A stretch of DNA of 64,000 nucleotides from Sphingobium sp. V4 (GTDB taxonomy: Bacteria; Pseudomonadota; Alphaproteobacteria; Sphingomonadales; Sphingomonadaceae), in the NCBI RefSeq assembly GCF_029590555.1, contig NZ_CP081001.1, positions 2,886,001-2,950,000 on the forward strand, written 5' to 3'. Shown here piece by piece: positions 41,804-51,112 of the stretch; position 1 is the first letter of the stretch; each line of letters begins with the position of its first letter. The position numbers were made by a program, and so were the translations under genes. A model generated the notes under the pieces. The model had not been told where the DNA came from. It did not search any database and saw nothing but the letters and a program-made list of their open reading frames with translations.

Positions 41804-42535
41804 TCAGAGTCCCGCTTCCTTGAGCTTTGGCTGGAGCGAGGCCCAGTTGGCGACATTGTCGACCAGCACGCCATTGATCAGGAAGCTGGGCGTGCCCTGG
41901 ATCTGATATTGGCTGTTGGCCGCCTCGACCCCCTTGGCCAGCTTTTCGGCGGCGGCGGTGTCGGCCAGGCACTGCTTGGCCTGGTCGGCGGAAATGCCGC
42001 GCTGCTGGGCATATTCGATCAGTCCGGCGATCTGGGCGATGGCGCCGGGGCGCTGGGCCGGCGGCAACTGTTCCACGCCCTTGAAGGCGGCGTCCTGACC
42101 CTGGATTTTCTCGAACATCGCAGTCTGGTTGGCGAAGAACTGTTCCGACAGCGGATAATAGATATCCTTGCCGCCGCATTGCGCCAGCAGCGCGGTGGTG
42201 AGGTCGATCGGGTCGCGCACATAGGTGCGGAACTCGAAGTTCATCTTGCCGGTGTCGACCAGCTTCTTGATCTCTTCCGATGCTTCGGCGGCGAAATCGC
42301 GGCAATGGCTGCAGGTGTAGGAGCCGAACTCCACCAGCTTGAGCTTGGCGTCGGGATTGCCCATCACAAAATAGCCATCGGGCGTCTGGGCGATGGTTTG
42401 CGACCAGCTGGTGCCGGCGGGCGCGGCGACGGCGGCGATGGGTTCACCGGTCGGCTTGGCGCCTTCTTCGCTCTTGCCGCAGGCGGCGAGCGTCAGGCTG
42501 AGGGCGATGAGGGCAATAGCGGAAACGGCTTTCAC
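41804..42535 (-). CDS. DsbA-family thiol-disulfide oxidoreductase, lipoprotein
   Basis: A 243-residue thioredoxin-fold protein. A lipobox (LTLAAC, Cys19) makes it a predicted lipoprotein, followed by a linker and the DsbA-like domain with redox centre CSHC (Cys75-Cys78, in SYTCSHCRDF). The cis-proline loop reads GTPSF. It resembles the DsbA/Com1 type of oxidase or isomerase in the envelope. It sits between smc (74 bases) and a second DsbA-like gene. Placing it in an operon is plausible but unproven. Confidence 0.92.
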   Translation of the reverse strand: MKAVSAIALIALSLTLAACGKSEEGAKPTGEPIAAVAAPAGTSWSQTIAQTPDGYFVMGNPDAKLKLVEFGSYTCSHCRDFAAEASEEIKKLVDTGKMNFEFRTYVRDPIDLTTALLAQCGGKDIYYPLSEQFFANQTAMFEKIQGQDAAFKGVEQLPPAQRPGAIAQIAGLIEYAQQRGISADQAKQCLADTAAAEKLAKGVEAANSQYQIQGTPSFLINGVLVDNVANWASLQPKLKEAGL

Positions 42536-42579
42536 GACGGGCGGGGCTCCGATGATGGACGATATGAAGCGGGTTTAGA

Positions 42580-43248
42580 TCAGCGCGCGGCGGGGGGCAA
42601 TGCGGCCTGCAGAATCGACCAGGTCGATCCCTCCACCCGAGTGCCGTTGACGGTGAAGCCCGGTGTGCCGCCGATCTTCACCTTGTTCCACGCCTCGTCC
42701 GTCATGGCGAGGATCTGCTTCATCGCCTGCGGGTTGGCGATGCAGGCATCGAGCTGGGCATTGGTGAAGCCGCGCTTGTTCATCAGCCCATAGAGGCCGG
42801 TCTTCTGCCCGATGTCGCGCATGGCCGCCGTCTGGTCGGCGGACTTGGTGGCGTCGCGATCATAGGTTTCAAGCTGCTCCATCCAGGCGCTCTGGTTGGC
42901 GAACAGCGCCTCGTGATTGCCCATGAAGCGGGCCGGGCCGCCGCAGCGGGCGAGCAGTGCGGCGGTCAGGTCATATTTGTCCCGCACGGCGTTGCGTATT
43001 TCGACGCCGACCTTCCCGCCCTTCACATATTGCGTCTTGAGCGGGGCGCTCGCCTCGCCGACGAAATGGGCGCAGTGCGAACAAGTATAGCTTACATATT
43101 CGACCAGCTTGGTCGGCGCGGCGGGATTGCCCATATAATGGCCGCCGATCGGGGACAGCACGACCCGGCTCACCCAATTGGCGGCGGGCGCCGCGACCAA
43201 GGTGGCAGGAACGGCGAGCAGGGCGAGCGGCAGGAGCGATTTCTTCAT
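42580..43248 (-). CDS. DsbA-family thiol-disulfide oxidoreductase, periplasmic
   Basis: A 222-residue DsbA-like protein with a cleavable signal peptide (about residues 1-20) and CSHC (Cys56-Cys59, in SYTCSHCAHF). The cis-proline loop is GTPGF. It resembles the neighbouring lipoprotein version and probably arose by duplication, one copy membrane-tethered and one soluble. The 44-base gap between the two supports one transcript. The start ATG 43248 precedes the hydrophobic segment KKSLLPLALLAVPATL. Confidence 0.92.
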   Translation of the reverse strand: MKKSLLPLALLAVPATLVAAPAANWVSRVVLSPIGGHYMGNPAAPTKLVEYVSYTCSHCAHFVGEASAPLKTQYVKGGKVGVEIRNAVRDKYDLTAALLARCGGPARFMGNHEALFANQSAWMEQLETYDRDATKSADQTAAMRDIGQKTGLYGLMNKRGFTNAQLDACIANPQAMKQILAMTDEAWNKVKIGGTPGFTVNGTRVEGSTWSILQAALPPAAR

Positions 43249-43346
43249 GGGCCGGGTCCGTAGGTGAAGGCGGCTGAACGACAGCCTAATCATTTTGTCT
43301 CGTGCGATTTCCCGGCGACCAGCAGTGCCATCTGACGTGAAATCGC

Positions 43347-43889
43347 TCAGTTGATCTTGGGCAAGCCGCTGCTGTTGGCAAGCCCCTGCGCCAGCGATTC
43401 GAGCACGGCGCGCAGTTCGGGGTCGCCGATGTCGCGCAGCGAATCGCCCAGTTCGACCGGAATGGGTCGTAAATTCCGGGGCGGCGGGCGGCGTTCGGCG
43501 GTGGCGGGCAATATGTCGCCCTGGCGCATCGCGACCTTGGCGACGGCGGCGTAGCCGAAGAAGCGGTTCACCCGGTCGATAATGTCAGGCAACACATGCT
43601 GGACCATCGGCGCATGGCCGCTCATGACGGTGAGTTGCAGCGTGCCGCCGGCCTTCTGACCTACCGGGAAGCGGATCGATTCGGGCGCGGTAATGGCGGC
43701 ATAATGCGGCCCGACAATCTCCGGCCAGCGGGTGACGATGCTCGACTGGACGAAGCCGAACTTGCGAAAGGCGGCGCGGCCGATGTCCGGCATCAGGTCG
43801 GCGATCCGGCGCGGCGCGCCGAGACGTGGGCGTTCCTCGGCCGACAGCTTGCGATTCTTCATTTTCGGGGGGACCGGGCGTTCCGTCAT
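43347..43889 (-). CDS. dciA: DciA (DUF721) helicase-loading protein
   Basis: A 180-residue DciA/DUF721 protein. DciA is the ancestral loader or partner of the replicative helicase DnaB, found where DnaC is absent. The DUF721 core is recognisable: GFVQSSIVTRWPEIVGPHYA, ITAPESIRFP and a C-terminal tail with a proline-rich linker. It is divergent from mutY with 26 bases between the starts. Sitting next to smc and mutY fits a chromosome maintenance role. Confidence 0.88.
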   Translation of the reverse strand: MTERPVPPKMKNRKLSAEERPRLGAPRRIADLMPDIGRAAFRKFGFVQSSIVTRWPEIVGPHYAAITAPESIRFPVGQKAGGTLQLTVMSGHAPMVQHVLPDIIDRVNRFFGYAAVAKVAMRQGDILPATAERRPPPRNLRPIPVELGDSLRDIGDPELRAVLESLAQGLANSSGLPKIN

Positions 43890-43915
43890 AGCTCGCTTAA
43901 TGGCATAGCGCCGCC

Positions 43916-44977
43916 ATGCACGTCGAGGGTAGAGACAGAAAAATCGCGGACGACCTGCTCGTCCATTATGACGTCCATGCCCGCCGCCTGCCCTGGCGCG
44001 CGCCGCCGGGGGCGAACGCCGCCGATCCCTATCGGGTGTGGCTGTCGGAAGTGATGCTGCAACAGACGACGGTGGCGGCGGTCGGCCCCTATTATGCGAA
44101 ATTCACCGATCGCTGGCCGACGGTTGGGGATCTGGCCGCGAGCGAGGACGCCGACCTGATGGCCGCCTGGGCAGGGCTGGGCTATTATGCCCGCGCGCGT
44201 AACCTGCTGGCCTGCGCGCGGGCGGTCGTGCGCGACCATGGCGGACGCTTTCCCGATACGGAGGATCGGCTGCGCGCCCTGCCAGGGGTGGGCGCCTATA
44301 CCGCCGCCGCCGTGGCCGCCATCGCCTTCGGCCGGCGTGCGGTTGTGGTCGACGCCAATGTCGAGCGCGTGGTGGCGCGGCTGTTCGCGATCGATACGCC
44401 GTTGCCCGCCGCTCGGCCGCAAATTCGCGCTGCGGCCGACCGGATCACGCCCGATGCGCGCGCCGGCGACTTCGCCCAGGCCATGATGGACCTGGGGGCG
44501 ACTATCTGCACCCCGCGCAATCCGGCTTGCGGCATCTGTCCGCTGCGGCAGGATTGCGCGGCCTTCCTGACCGCCGATCCCGCCGCCTTCCCGGTCAAGG
44601 CGGCGAAGAAGGCGAAACCGCATCGCCTGGGCCATGGCTGGTGGATCGAGCGCGACGGCCATGTCTGGCTGGTACGCCGCGCCGACAAGGGGCTGCTGGG
44701 CGGAATGCGCGCGCTGCCCAGTTCCGACTGGAGCGCCGCGCCCGACTCAACGCCGCCCATTCCCGCGCGCTGGACGACCATCGATGAGCCCGTCGCCCAT
44801 GTCTTTACCCATTTCTCACTGGCGCTGCGCATCCATCATGCCCATGTGGAGGCGGGAGTGACGCCCGAAGGCGACGGCGCGTGGTGGCCGATCGCACGGA
44901 TCGGCGAGGCCGGGCTGCCGACCCTGTTCGCCCGCGCGGCCGAGGCGGTGAGGAAGGAGAAACATGCACGGGACTGA
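43916..44977 (+). CDS. mutY: A/G-specific adenine glycosylase MutY
   Basis: MutY removes adenine mispaired with 8-oxoguanine. The 353-residue enzyme has the SEVMLQQTTV segment with the catalytic glutamate, helix-hairpin-helix LPGVGAYTAAAVAAIAF, the following catalytic aspartate (VVVDANVERV), the iron-sulfur loop CTPRNPACGICPLRQDC (four cysteines in the C-x6-C-x2-C-x5-C pattern) and a C-terminal MutT-like domain for 8-oxoG recognition. It overlaps nudC by 14 bases. Confidence 0.97.
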   Translation: MHVEGRDRKIADDLLVHYDVHARRLPWRAPPGANAADPYRVWLSEVMLQQTTVAAVGPYYAKFTDRWPTVGDLAASEDADLMAAWAGLGYYARARNLLACARAVVRDHGGRFPDTEDRLRALPGVGAYTAAAVAAIAFGRRAVVVDANVERVVARLFAIDTPLPAARPQIRAAADRITPDARAGDFAQAMMDLGATICTPRNPACGICPLRQDCAAFLTADPAAFPVKAAKKAKPHRLGHGWWIERDGHVWLVRRADKGLLGGMRALPSSDWSAAPDSTPPIPARWTTIDEPVAHVFTHFSLALRIHHAHVEAGVTPEGDGAWWPIARIGEAGLPTLFARAAEAVRKEKHARD

Positions 44978-45875
44978 GATGCGCAAGCTGCCGGGATTTG
45001 TCGGCGGGACGCTGGACCGGGTGGACCATATCCGAACCAATGCCGCGCTGCTGGCGGAAAGCTTCGCGAACCCGGCGACCCGACTGTTGCTGCTGGACGG
45101 CTTGGATCCGGTCGAGGCGGATGGACATCTGCTGCTGGAGCCGCTGCCGCACGATGCGCGGATCGAGGATCATGTGTTGCTGGGCATCGACCCTGCGGGC
45201 AGGCCGATCTTTGCCCGGCTGATCGCCGACCTCGGCCCCGGCCTGTTCCCGACGCCGCGCAGCCGCGCCATCGTCGACCTGGTGCCGGCCGAGGAGGTCG
45301 CGCTCTACGGCACGGCGCGCAGCCTGGTCCATTGGCACGCGCGGCATCGCTTTTGTTCGGTTTGCGGAGCGGCGACGGAATCCGTCAAGGCGGGTTGGTC
45401 GCGCAAATGCGATGAGTGTGGGGCCGAGCATTTTCCGCGCACCGATCCGGTGGTCATCATGCTGGCCGAACATCGGGGGCGGGTGCTGCTGGGTCGCCAG
45501 CATAGCTGGCCGGCGGGCCGCTATTCGGCGCTGGCGGGCTTCGTCGAGCCTGGCGAGACGATCGAGGAGGCAGTGGCGCGCGAACTCCATGAGGAAGCGG
45601 GCGTGCGTGTCCATGATGTCCGCTACGTCATGAGCCAGCCCTGGCCCTTCCCTTCCTCGCTGATGATCGCCTGCTTCGCGGAGGCGGATGACGAGGCGCT
45701 GACCCTCGATCCGACCGAGATCGAGGATGCCTTCTGGTGCGATGCGGACGGCGTCCGCGCAGCACTGGCCGGCGATCCCGATGCGCCCTTCCTCCCGCCG
45801 CCGCCGATGGCCGTCGCCTGGCATCTGCTCGACCGCTGGCTTGCGACGGTTGTCCCTGCGGACGCAAGCGCGTAA
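44964..45875 (+). CDS. nudC: NAD(+)/NADH pyrophosphatase NudC
   Basis: A 303-residue NudC-type Nudix hydrolase that cleaves NADH and removes NAD caps from RNA. It has an N-terminal domain, a zinc ribbon (CSVCG and CDECG, near 132-152) and a full Nudix box GFVEPGETIEEAVARELHEE followed by AGV. The frame begins inside mutY, overlapping by 14 bases, so translation is probably coupled. Pairing a Nudix gene with mutY gives a small nucleotide-sanitation and repair unit. Confidence 0.94.
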   Translation: MHGTEMRKLPGFVGGTLDRVDHIRTNAALLAESFANPATRLLLLDGLDPVEADGHLLLEPLPHDARIEDHVLLGIDPAGRPIFARLIADLGPGLFPTPRSRAIVDLVPAEEVALYGTARSLVHWHARHRFCSVCGAATESVKAGWSRKCDECGAEHFPRTDPVVIMLAEHRGRVLLGRQHSWPAGRYSALAGFVEPGETIEEAVARELHEEAGVRVHDVRYVMSQPWPFPSSLMIACFAEADDEALTLDPTEIEDAFWCDADGVRAALAGDPDAPFLPPPPMAVAWHLLDRWLATVVPADASA

Positions 45876-45920
45876 GGCCATGCCCCTTACTTTCTTCCAT
45901 TCAAGGACTATCTCCGCTCC

Positions 45921-47267
45921 ATGCTCAGCCTAGAAGAAGCCCAGTCGCGCGCGCAGGATCTGGTCAGCGCCGCGCGCCAGGCGGGCGCGGATGCGGCCGA
46001 CGCCATCTACGCCTGCAACGCATCGACCAACGTGTCGGTGCGTCTCGGCGCACTGGAGGATGTCGAGCGGTCCGAAGGCGAGGAGATCGGCCTGCGCGTC
46101 TTCATCGGCCAGCGTTCCGCCAGCATTTCCGCGTCGGACATGAACCCTGCGACGCTGTCGACTCTGGTCGATCGCTGCATAGCGATGGCGCGGGAGGCAC
46201 CCGAAGACCCCTATGCCGGGCTGGCACCAGAGGATCGGTTGCTCAGGAAGCGGCCTCCTTCGCTCGATCTGACCGACGAGGAAGAGCCGGAACCCGCGGC
46301 CCTGCGCGAACGCGCGCTGATCGCCGAAGAGGCGGCGCGAGGCGTTCCGGGTATCACCAACAGTGAAGGCGGCGGCGCGTCGAGCGGACGCAGCCAGATG
46401 GCGCTCGCGACCAGCCACGGCTTTGCCGGCGCCTATGCCGGGACCAGCCATGCGACCTGGGCCAGCGTGCTAGCCGGCGCCGGCGCGGACATGCAGCGCG
46501 ATCATGCCAGCCACAGCGTCCGGCACCTGGAAGACCTGGACGATGCCGAAGCGATCGGTATCCGCGCCGGCCAGCGCGCAGTGGCGCGGCTCAATCCGGT
46601 CAAGGTCGAAAGCGGCGTCATGCCGGTGATCTTCGACCCGCGCATCGGCTCCAGTCTGCTCGGCCATCTGATCGGCGGGATGGTCGGCCCGGCGATCGCC
46701 CGCCGGTCGAGCTTCCTGCTCGAGATGCTGGGCCAGGCGATCTTCGATTCCGGTGTGACCATCATCGACGACCCGCTGTTGCCGCGCGGGCTGCGCTCGC
46801 GCCCCTTCGATGGCGAAGGTCTGCCGGTCGAACGGCGCGCGCTGATCGACAAGGGCGTGCTGACCGGCTGGCTGATGGACAGCGCGTCGGCACGGCAGCT
46901 GGGCCTGGAACCCACCGGCCATGCCAGCCGGGGCGGCAGCGGCGCGCCAGGCGCCAGCGTCACCAACGTCCATATGGCGGCGGGCGGCGTGTCGCCGGGC
47001 GACCTGATGGCGGATGTGAAGCGCGGCCTCTACGTCACCGAACTGATCGGCATGGGCGTCAATGGCGTCACCGGCGACTATAGCCGGGGGGCGGCAGGCT
47101 TCCTGATCGAAAATGGGGCGGTGGCGCACGCGGTGTCGGAAATCACCATCGCCGGCAATCTGAAGGATATGTTCCGGGCGCTGGTACCCGCCAACGACCT
47201 CCAGTTCCGATACGCCATGAACGTGCCGACGCTGCGCATCGACGGGATGACCGTTGCCGGGGGATGA
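45921..47267 (+). CDS. pmbA: TldD/PmbA family metalloprotease subunit (PmbA/TldE)
   Basis: A 448-residue PmbA/TldE subunit. With TldD it forms a protease complex that processes some peptide antibiotics such as microcin B17 and degrades CcdA. Recognisable segments are the N-terminal GADAADAIYACNASTNVSVR, the middle GEEIGLRVFIGQRSASIS and the C-terminal NVHMAAGGVSPGDLM with GMGVNGVTGDYSRGAAGF. TldE lacks the metal ligands of TldD, and tldD is not in the window. It overlaps the phosphatase gene by 14 bases. Confidence 0.94.
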   Translation: MLSLEEAQSRAQDLVSAARQAGADAADAIYACNASTNVSVRLGALEDVERSEGEEIGLRVFIGQRSASISASDMNPATLSTLVDRCIAMAREAPEDPYAGLAPEDRLLRKRPPSLDLTDEEEPEPAALRERALIAEEAARGVPGITNSEGGGASSGRSQMALATSHGFAGAYAGTSHATWASVLAGAGADMQRDHASHSVRHLEDLDDAEAIGIRAGQRAVARLNPVKVESGVMPVIFDPRIGSSLLGHLIGGMVGPAIARRSSFLLEMLGQAIFDSGVTIIDDPLLPRGLRSRPFDGEGLPVERRALIDKGVLTGWLMDSASARQLGLEPTGHASRGGSGAPGASVTNVHMAAGGVSPGDLMADVKRGLYVTELIGMGVNGVTGDYSRGAAGFLIENGAVAHAVSEITIAGNLKDMFRALVPANDLQFRYAMNVPTLRIDGMTVAGG

Positions 47268-48051
47268 CGCCCATCTGCGCGCTGTCGTGTCCGCCGTGGC
47301 GGATGCGGCCGACCATGCGCTGACCCTCTGGGCAGGTGGGGAAACCCGCGTGCGCCAGTGGGAAAAGGTGCCTGGCCATCCGGTCTGCGAAGCCGACCTG
47401 GCCGTCGACGCTCTGCTACGCCAGCGGCTGGCGGAGATTGATCCGCAGGCGGGCTGGCTGTCGGAGGAGACGGCCGACACGGTACATCGGCTGGGCGTGT
47501 CGCGTGTCTGGGTAGTCGACCCGATCGATGGCACGCGCGACTATCTGCGTGGACGGCCGGGCTGGGCGGTTTCGGTGGCGCTGGTCGAGGACGGAGCGGT
47601 CAAGCTCGGCATCCTTGCGGCACCGGCGCGCAACGAATTGTGGATCGCCCAGGCGGGGCTGGGTGCGACCCGCAATGGCCTTTCGCTGCGCGCAGGGGCG
47701 CGGACCGACCTGCCGGGCGCCCGCGTGCCCGCCGATCAGCTGCCGCGCGCCGACCGTGACCTGACCGTCGTCGAAAAGCCCAATAGCATCGCGCTGCGCA
47801 TGGCGATGGTCGCTGCCGACGAGGCCGATCTGGTCGCGACGGTGCGCTGGGGCAATGAATGGGATGTCGCGGCGGCTGCGCTGATCTGCGCGGAAGCAGG
47901 GGCGATGGTTACCGATGCGCTCGGCGATGCGCTGCGCTTCAACCGGCCCCAGCCCACCGCCTTCGGCCTGCTGTGCGCCGCACCCGGCATCCATGCCGCC
48001 GCGGTCGACCGATTGATGCCGCGCGCGCGGGAAATATTGGCCCGGGATTAG
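47254..48051 (+). CDS. Inositol monophosphatase/CysQ family phosphatase
   Basis: A 265-residue metal-dependent phosphatase of the IMPase fold, annotated in relatives as CysQ (3'(2'),5'-bisphosphate nucleotidase). Metal-binding motifs are EETADT, DPIDGTRDYLRG and the C-terminal NEWDVAAAALICAEAG. The frame opens at TTG 47254, within pmbA. I kept this start because GGGA lies 6 bases before it and no closer ATG fits. A hairpin (48058-48075) follows the stop. Confidence 0.86.
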   Translation: MPGDDAHLRAVVSAVADAADHALTLWAGGETRVRQWEKVPGHPVCEADLAVDALLRQRLAEIDPQAGWLSEETADTVHRLGVSRVWVVDPIDGTRDYLRGRPGWAVSVALVEDGAVKLGILAAPARNELWIAQAGLGATRNGLSLRAGARTDLPGARVPADQLPRADRDLTVVEKPNSIALRMAMVAADEADLVATVRWGNEWDVAAAALICAEAGAMVTDALGDALRFNRPQPTAFGLLCAAPGIHAAAVDRLMPRAREILARD

Positions 48052-48163
48052 GCGACCCTGGGGCGTTTTCCCCAGACTGGATCGATACCGGCGAAATGCG
48101 CCAAGCCCCGCGGAGTGCGGCGGCAGGCCCTGTCATGATCCATTCACCAATTGTGTTAAGCCG

Positions 48164-49168
48164 ATGGCGCCGCCGTCCGTCTATAGGGGTGTTGGGGCAT
48201 TGGAGTCGGGGGTGGGAAAAAATCCGTCAGTCGATCTGCTGAAGGGCGCGCTGATCCTGTTCGTCATGATCGGCCATGCCATGGAGATCACGCATCAGCA
48301 GCATCCGATCCTGTGGATCGGGGCGGGCTTTCGTATGCCCCTGATGATCGGCATTTCGGGCTATCTGCTCAACTTGGCGGCACTGCGCGCGGCATCGACA
48401 CGGCAATTGTTCGCCCGCTATGGCCGGCGGATGCTGATTCCCTGGGGCGTGGCGATGCTGGTCTATGTCATGGCCGGCGGGTGGCCGGTCGGCTGGACGG
48501 CCCCGATCGATCTGCTGCTGCTGCCCCCCTTCCACCTCTGGTATGTCCCGGTATTGTTCTTCCTGGTGATGCTGGCGCGGCTGATCCCATCGCCGCCGAT
48601 CCTGCTGCTCGCCATCGGCACGCCTGTCAGCCTGTTCATCATGGCGAGTTTCGGACTGAACCACGGCGCGATCGGCACCGCGCCGCTGGCGCTGGACAGC
48701 CGGTTCCTGAGCTATCCGGTCTATTTCTTCTTCGGCATGGTCATCGCGGAGCGGGAGATGCCCAAACGCTATCTGGCGGTTGCGCTGTTGGTGGCGGGAC
48801 TGGGCATGAGTTGGTGGTCAGGGCTGGCAAGCGGCGCCAGCCCGGTGACCTTGATGGCGGCGCGGCTGTTGATGTGCCTGGGGCTGATCGCGTTGCTGCC
48901 GGCAATTTCGGCCCTGCAGCTGCGCCTGGCGCCGCTCAACGCCATCGGGCGCGAGAGCCTCTTCTTTTACCTCTGGCATCCCATGGCCATGGCGCTTCTA
49001 ATGGCCGGCGGAACCGGGACGGCGGGATTGCTGACGCTCGCAGTCCCCGGCCTTTTTCTCGCCAGCCGGGCGATCATGCGTCTGCCCGAGCTGGGACGGA
49101 TGCTGGGCGCCGCGCCGTTGCAGAGCGCTCCGCCTCCTTCAACCGCGCCCGTGGTTCAGACCGTCTGA
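48164..49168 (+). CDS. Acyltransferase family membrane protein
   Basis: A 334-residue multi-pass membrane protein with about ten helices, of the acyltransferase-3/OafA-type family, which transfers acetyl or other acyl groups to polysaccharides or lipids. The expected N-terminal NPSVDLLKGALILFVMIGHA carries the conserved histidine, and later LDSRFLSYPVYFFFGMVIAERE and RESLFFYLWHPMAMALL support it. The start is uncertain: ATG 48164 gives a longer N-terminus, while GTG 48212 with GGAG upstream puts the protein directly at VGKNPSVDLLKG. Confidence 0.82.
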   Translation: MAPPSVYRGVGALESGVGKNPSVDLLKGALILFVMIGHAMEITHQQHPILWIGAGFRMPLMIGISGYLLNLAALRAASTRQLFARYGRRMLIPWGVAMLVYVMAGGWPVGWTAPIDLLLLPPFHLWYVPVLFFLVMLARLIPSPPILLLAIGTPVSLFIMASFGLNHGAIGTAPLALDSRFLSYPVYFFFGMVIAEREMPKRYLAVALLVAGLGMSWWSGLASGASPVTLMAARLLMCLGLIALLPAISALQLRLAPLNAIGRESLFFYLWHPMAMALLMAGGTGTAGLLTLAVPGLFLASRAIMRLPELGRMLGAAPLQSAPPPSTAPVVQTV

Positions 49169-49172
49169 GTGC

Positions 49173-49724
49173 TCAGAGCTTGCCATATTTGGCTTCGAAA
49201 CCGGCGATATCGCCGGCGGCCAGATATCTCGCTTGGTCGATCCACTGATCGCGCACGGGGCGGCCCCTGAAATTACCCAGCTTGGTGTCGATCGTGGCGA
49301 TGTCGGTGTCGGACCAGGCCGCGATCTGGGCATAGCGGGTGACGCCCAGTTCGATCAGCAGCGTCTTGAGCTTGGGACCGACACCCTTGAGCCTGAGCAG
49401 ATCGTCTACCTCGCCATCCAGTGTCGTGACGGCCGGGGAGGCCGGGACGGGCTGGGCGGGGGCGACCGGCGGCGCCACGTCCGCAATGGCCGGCGCGGGC
49501 TGCGCGGCTTCTGGGGCCAAGACCGGAGCCGGTGCGGGATCGACATCCGCAGTCGCGACAGCGGGCGCTTGGGGCTTCGGTTCCGCGATCGGGGGCGGGG
49601 CGACCGGCGCCATCGGCGCGTCGACATGCGTCCCGCGCTTGCCTGACAGAAGGAAGATGAGGCCAATGACGACCAGCAGCGCGATCAGCAGCCACAGGCC
49701 ATAGTCCATGAAGAATTCCTGCAT
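49173..49724 (-). CDS. Membrane-anchored protein with a helix-hairpin-helix domain
   Basis: A 183-residue protein in three parts: an N-terminal membrane anchor (YGLWLLIALLVVIGLIFLL), a long alanine/proline/valine linker (residues 36-100) and a C-terminal helix-hairpin-helix domain (DDLLRLKGVGPKLKTLLIEL, then GVTRYAQIAAWSDTDIATI). The last part is like that found at the end of some NADH dehydrogenase subunit E proteins and in DUF4332 proteins. The layout suggests a tethered DNA- or protein-binding domain in the cytosol. Start 49724 follows GGAGACG. Function unknown. Confidence 0.72.
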   Translation of the reverse strand: MQEFFMDYGLWLLIALLVVIGLIFLLSGKRGTHVDAPMAPVAPPPIAEPKPQAPAVATADVDPAPAPVLAPEAAQPAPAIADVAPPVAPAQPVPASPAVTTLDGEVDDLLRLKGVGPKLKTLLIELGVTRYAQIAAWSDTDIATIDTKLGNFRGRPVRDQWIDQARYLAAGDIAGFEAKYGKL

Positions 49725-49827
49725 CGAGCATCGTCTCCCTGTTTGCGTGTCTGGCTCTATTTAATGACGCTTGCGGGCAGGGGGCAAGGGCGTCACGCCT
49801 TTTCGCCCGCGACCTCCCGCCAGCCCC

Positions 49828-51105
49828 CTATCGCGCCTCGCGCGCGACCTCGCGCCAGCCAATGTCACGGCGGCAGAAGCCGGTCGGGAAATCGATGGCG
49901 TCCACCGCCGCATAGGCGGCAGCTTGTGCCGCGCTTACCGTGTCACCGGTGGCGGTGACGTTGAGCACGCGCCCGCCATTGGCGACCAGCACGCCGTCGC
50001 TGTCGGCGGTGCCGGCATGGAACACCTTGGCGCCGTTCTGTTCCGCCGCATCGATCCCGCCGATCGCGCCGCCCTTTTCCGGCGTGCCCGGATAGCCGTT
50101 CGCCGCCATGACGATGGTGAGCGCGGTGCGATCGGCCAGTTGCACTGGGCCCTGCTCCGCCAGCCTGCCCTGCGCCACGGCGATCAGCAGGTCGACCAGA
50201 TCGCCGTCGAAGCGGGTCATCAGAACCTGGCATTCCGGGTCGCCGAAGCGGGCATTATATTCGATCAGCTTCGGCCCTTCGGCGGTCAGCATAAGACCGG
50301 CATAGAGGACGCCCGAATAGGGGATGCCCTCCGCCGCCAGCGTGTCGACGGTCGGCTTGATGATCGTTTCGATCACCAGAGCCTCCAGTTCGGGCGTCAG
50401 CACCCGCGCGGGGCTGTAGGCGCCCATGCCGCCGGTATTGGGGCCGGTGTCGCCGTCGCCGACGCGCTTGTGATCCTGCGCCGAGCCGAAAGGCAGGATG
50501 GCGGTGCCGTCGGTGAGGGCGAAGAAGCTCGCTTCCTCGCCGGTCATATATTCTTCGAGCACGACTTCCTCGCCCGCCGCGCCGAACGCGCCGGAGAACA
50601 TCGAATCCAGCGCCTCCAGCGCCTCATCGCGGGTTTCCGCGATGATGACGCCCTTGCCTGCCGCCAGGCCATCCGCCTTGATGACCACCGGCAGCGCGAA
50701 ATCGTCCAGCGCGGCGATCGCGCCATCCTTGCTGGTCACGCGAACATAGGCCGCGGTCGGGATGTTAGCGCGCCGGCACAGATCCTTGGTGAAGCCCTTG
50801 GACCCTTCCAGCTGCGCGGGCTTCTTGTTGGGACCGAAGACCGGAACGCCCATGGTGCGCAGATTGTCGGCGAGGCCGTCGACCAGCGGTGCTTCCGGCC
50901 CGATCACCACCAGCCCGATCGAATGGCGGGTGCAGAAATCCAGCACCGCGCGATGATCCGTGGCTTCGAGGTCGACCAATATCGCGTGCTGGGCTATGCC
51001 CGGATTGCCCGGCGCGGCATAGAGGGTCGACAGCCGGGGCGATTGCGCCAGCTTCCACGCCAGCGCATGTTCGCGGCCGCCGCCGCCAAGCAAAAGGATG
51101 TTCAT
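49828..51105 (-). CDS. purD: Phosphoribosylamine-glycine ligase (GAR synthetase)
   Basis: PurD adds glycine to phosphoribosylamine in the second step of purine synthesis. The 425-residue product (from ATG 51105) has the ATP-grasp layout: N-terminal [37 protein letters not shown]-binding [28 protein letters not shown] and [10 protein letters not shown]. An ATG three codons earlier (51114) is possible. It is head-to-head with xseA, with the two starts 7 bases apart, so each promoter must lie inside the other gene. Confidence 0.96.
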   Translation of the reverse strand: MNILLLGGGGREHALAWKLAQSPRLSTLYAAPGNPGIAQHAILVDLEATDHRAVLDFCTRHSIGLVVIGPEAPLVDGLADNLRTMGVPVFGPNKKPAQLEGSKGFTKDLCRRANIPTAAYVRVTSKDGAIAALDDFALPVVIKADGLAAGKGVIIAETRDEALEALDSMFSGAFGAAGEEVVLEEYMTGEEASFFALTDGTAILPFGSAQDHKRVGDGDTGPNTGGMGAYSPARVLTPELEALVIETIIKPTVDTLAAEGIPYSGVLYAGLMLTAEGPKLIEYNARFGDPECQVLMTRFDGDLVDLLIAVAQGRLAEQGPVQLADRTALTIVMAANGYPGTPEKGGAIGGIDAAEQNGAKVFHAGTADSDGVLVANGGRVLNVTATGDTVSAAQAAAYAAVDAIDFPTGFCRRDIGWREVAREAR

Positions 51106-51112
51106 CTCGCCC

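Noticed and set aside
48058-48075. CTGGGG/CCCCAG hairpin after the CysQ-type gene as a terminator
   Set aside because: Six-pair stem with a short loop but no T-run after it on either strand. Could be chance in GC-rich DNA.
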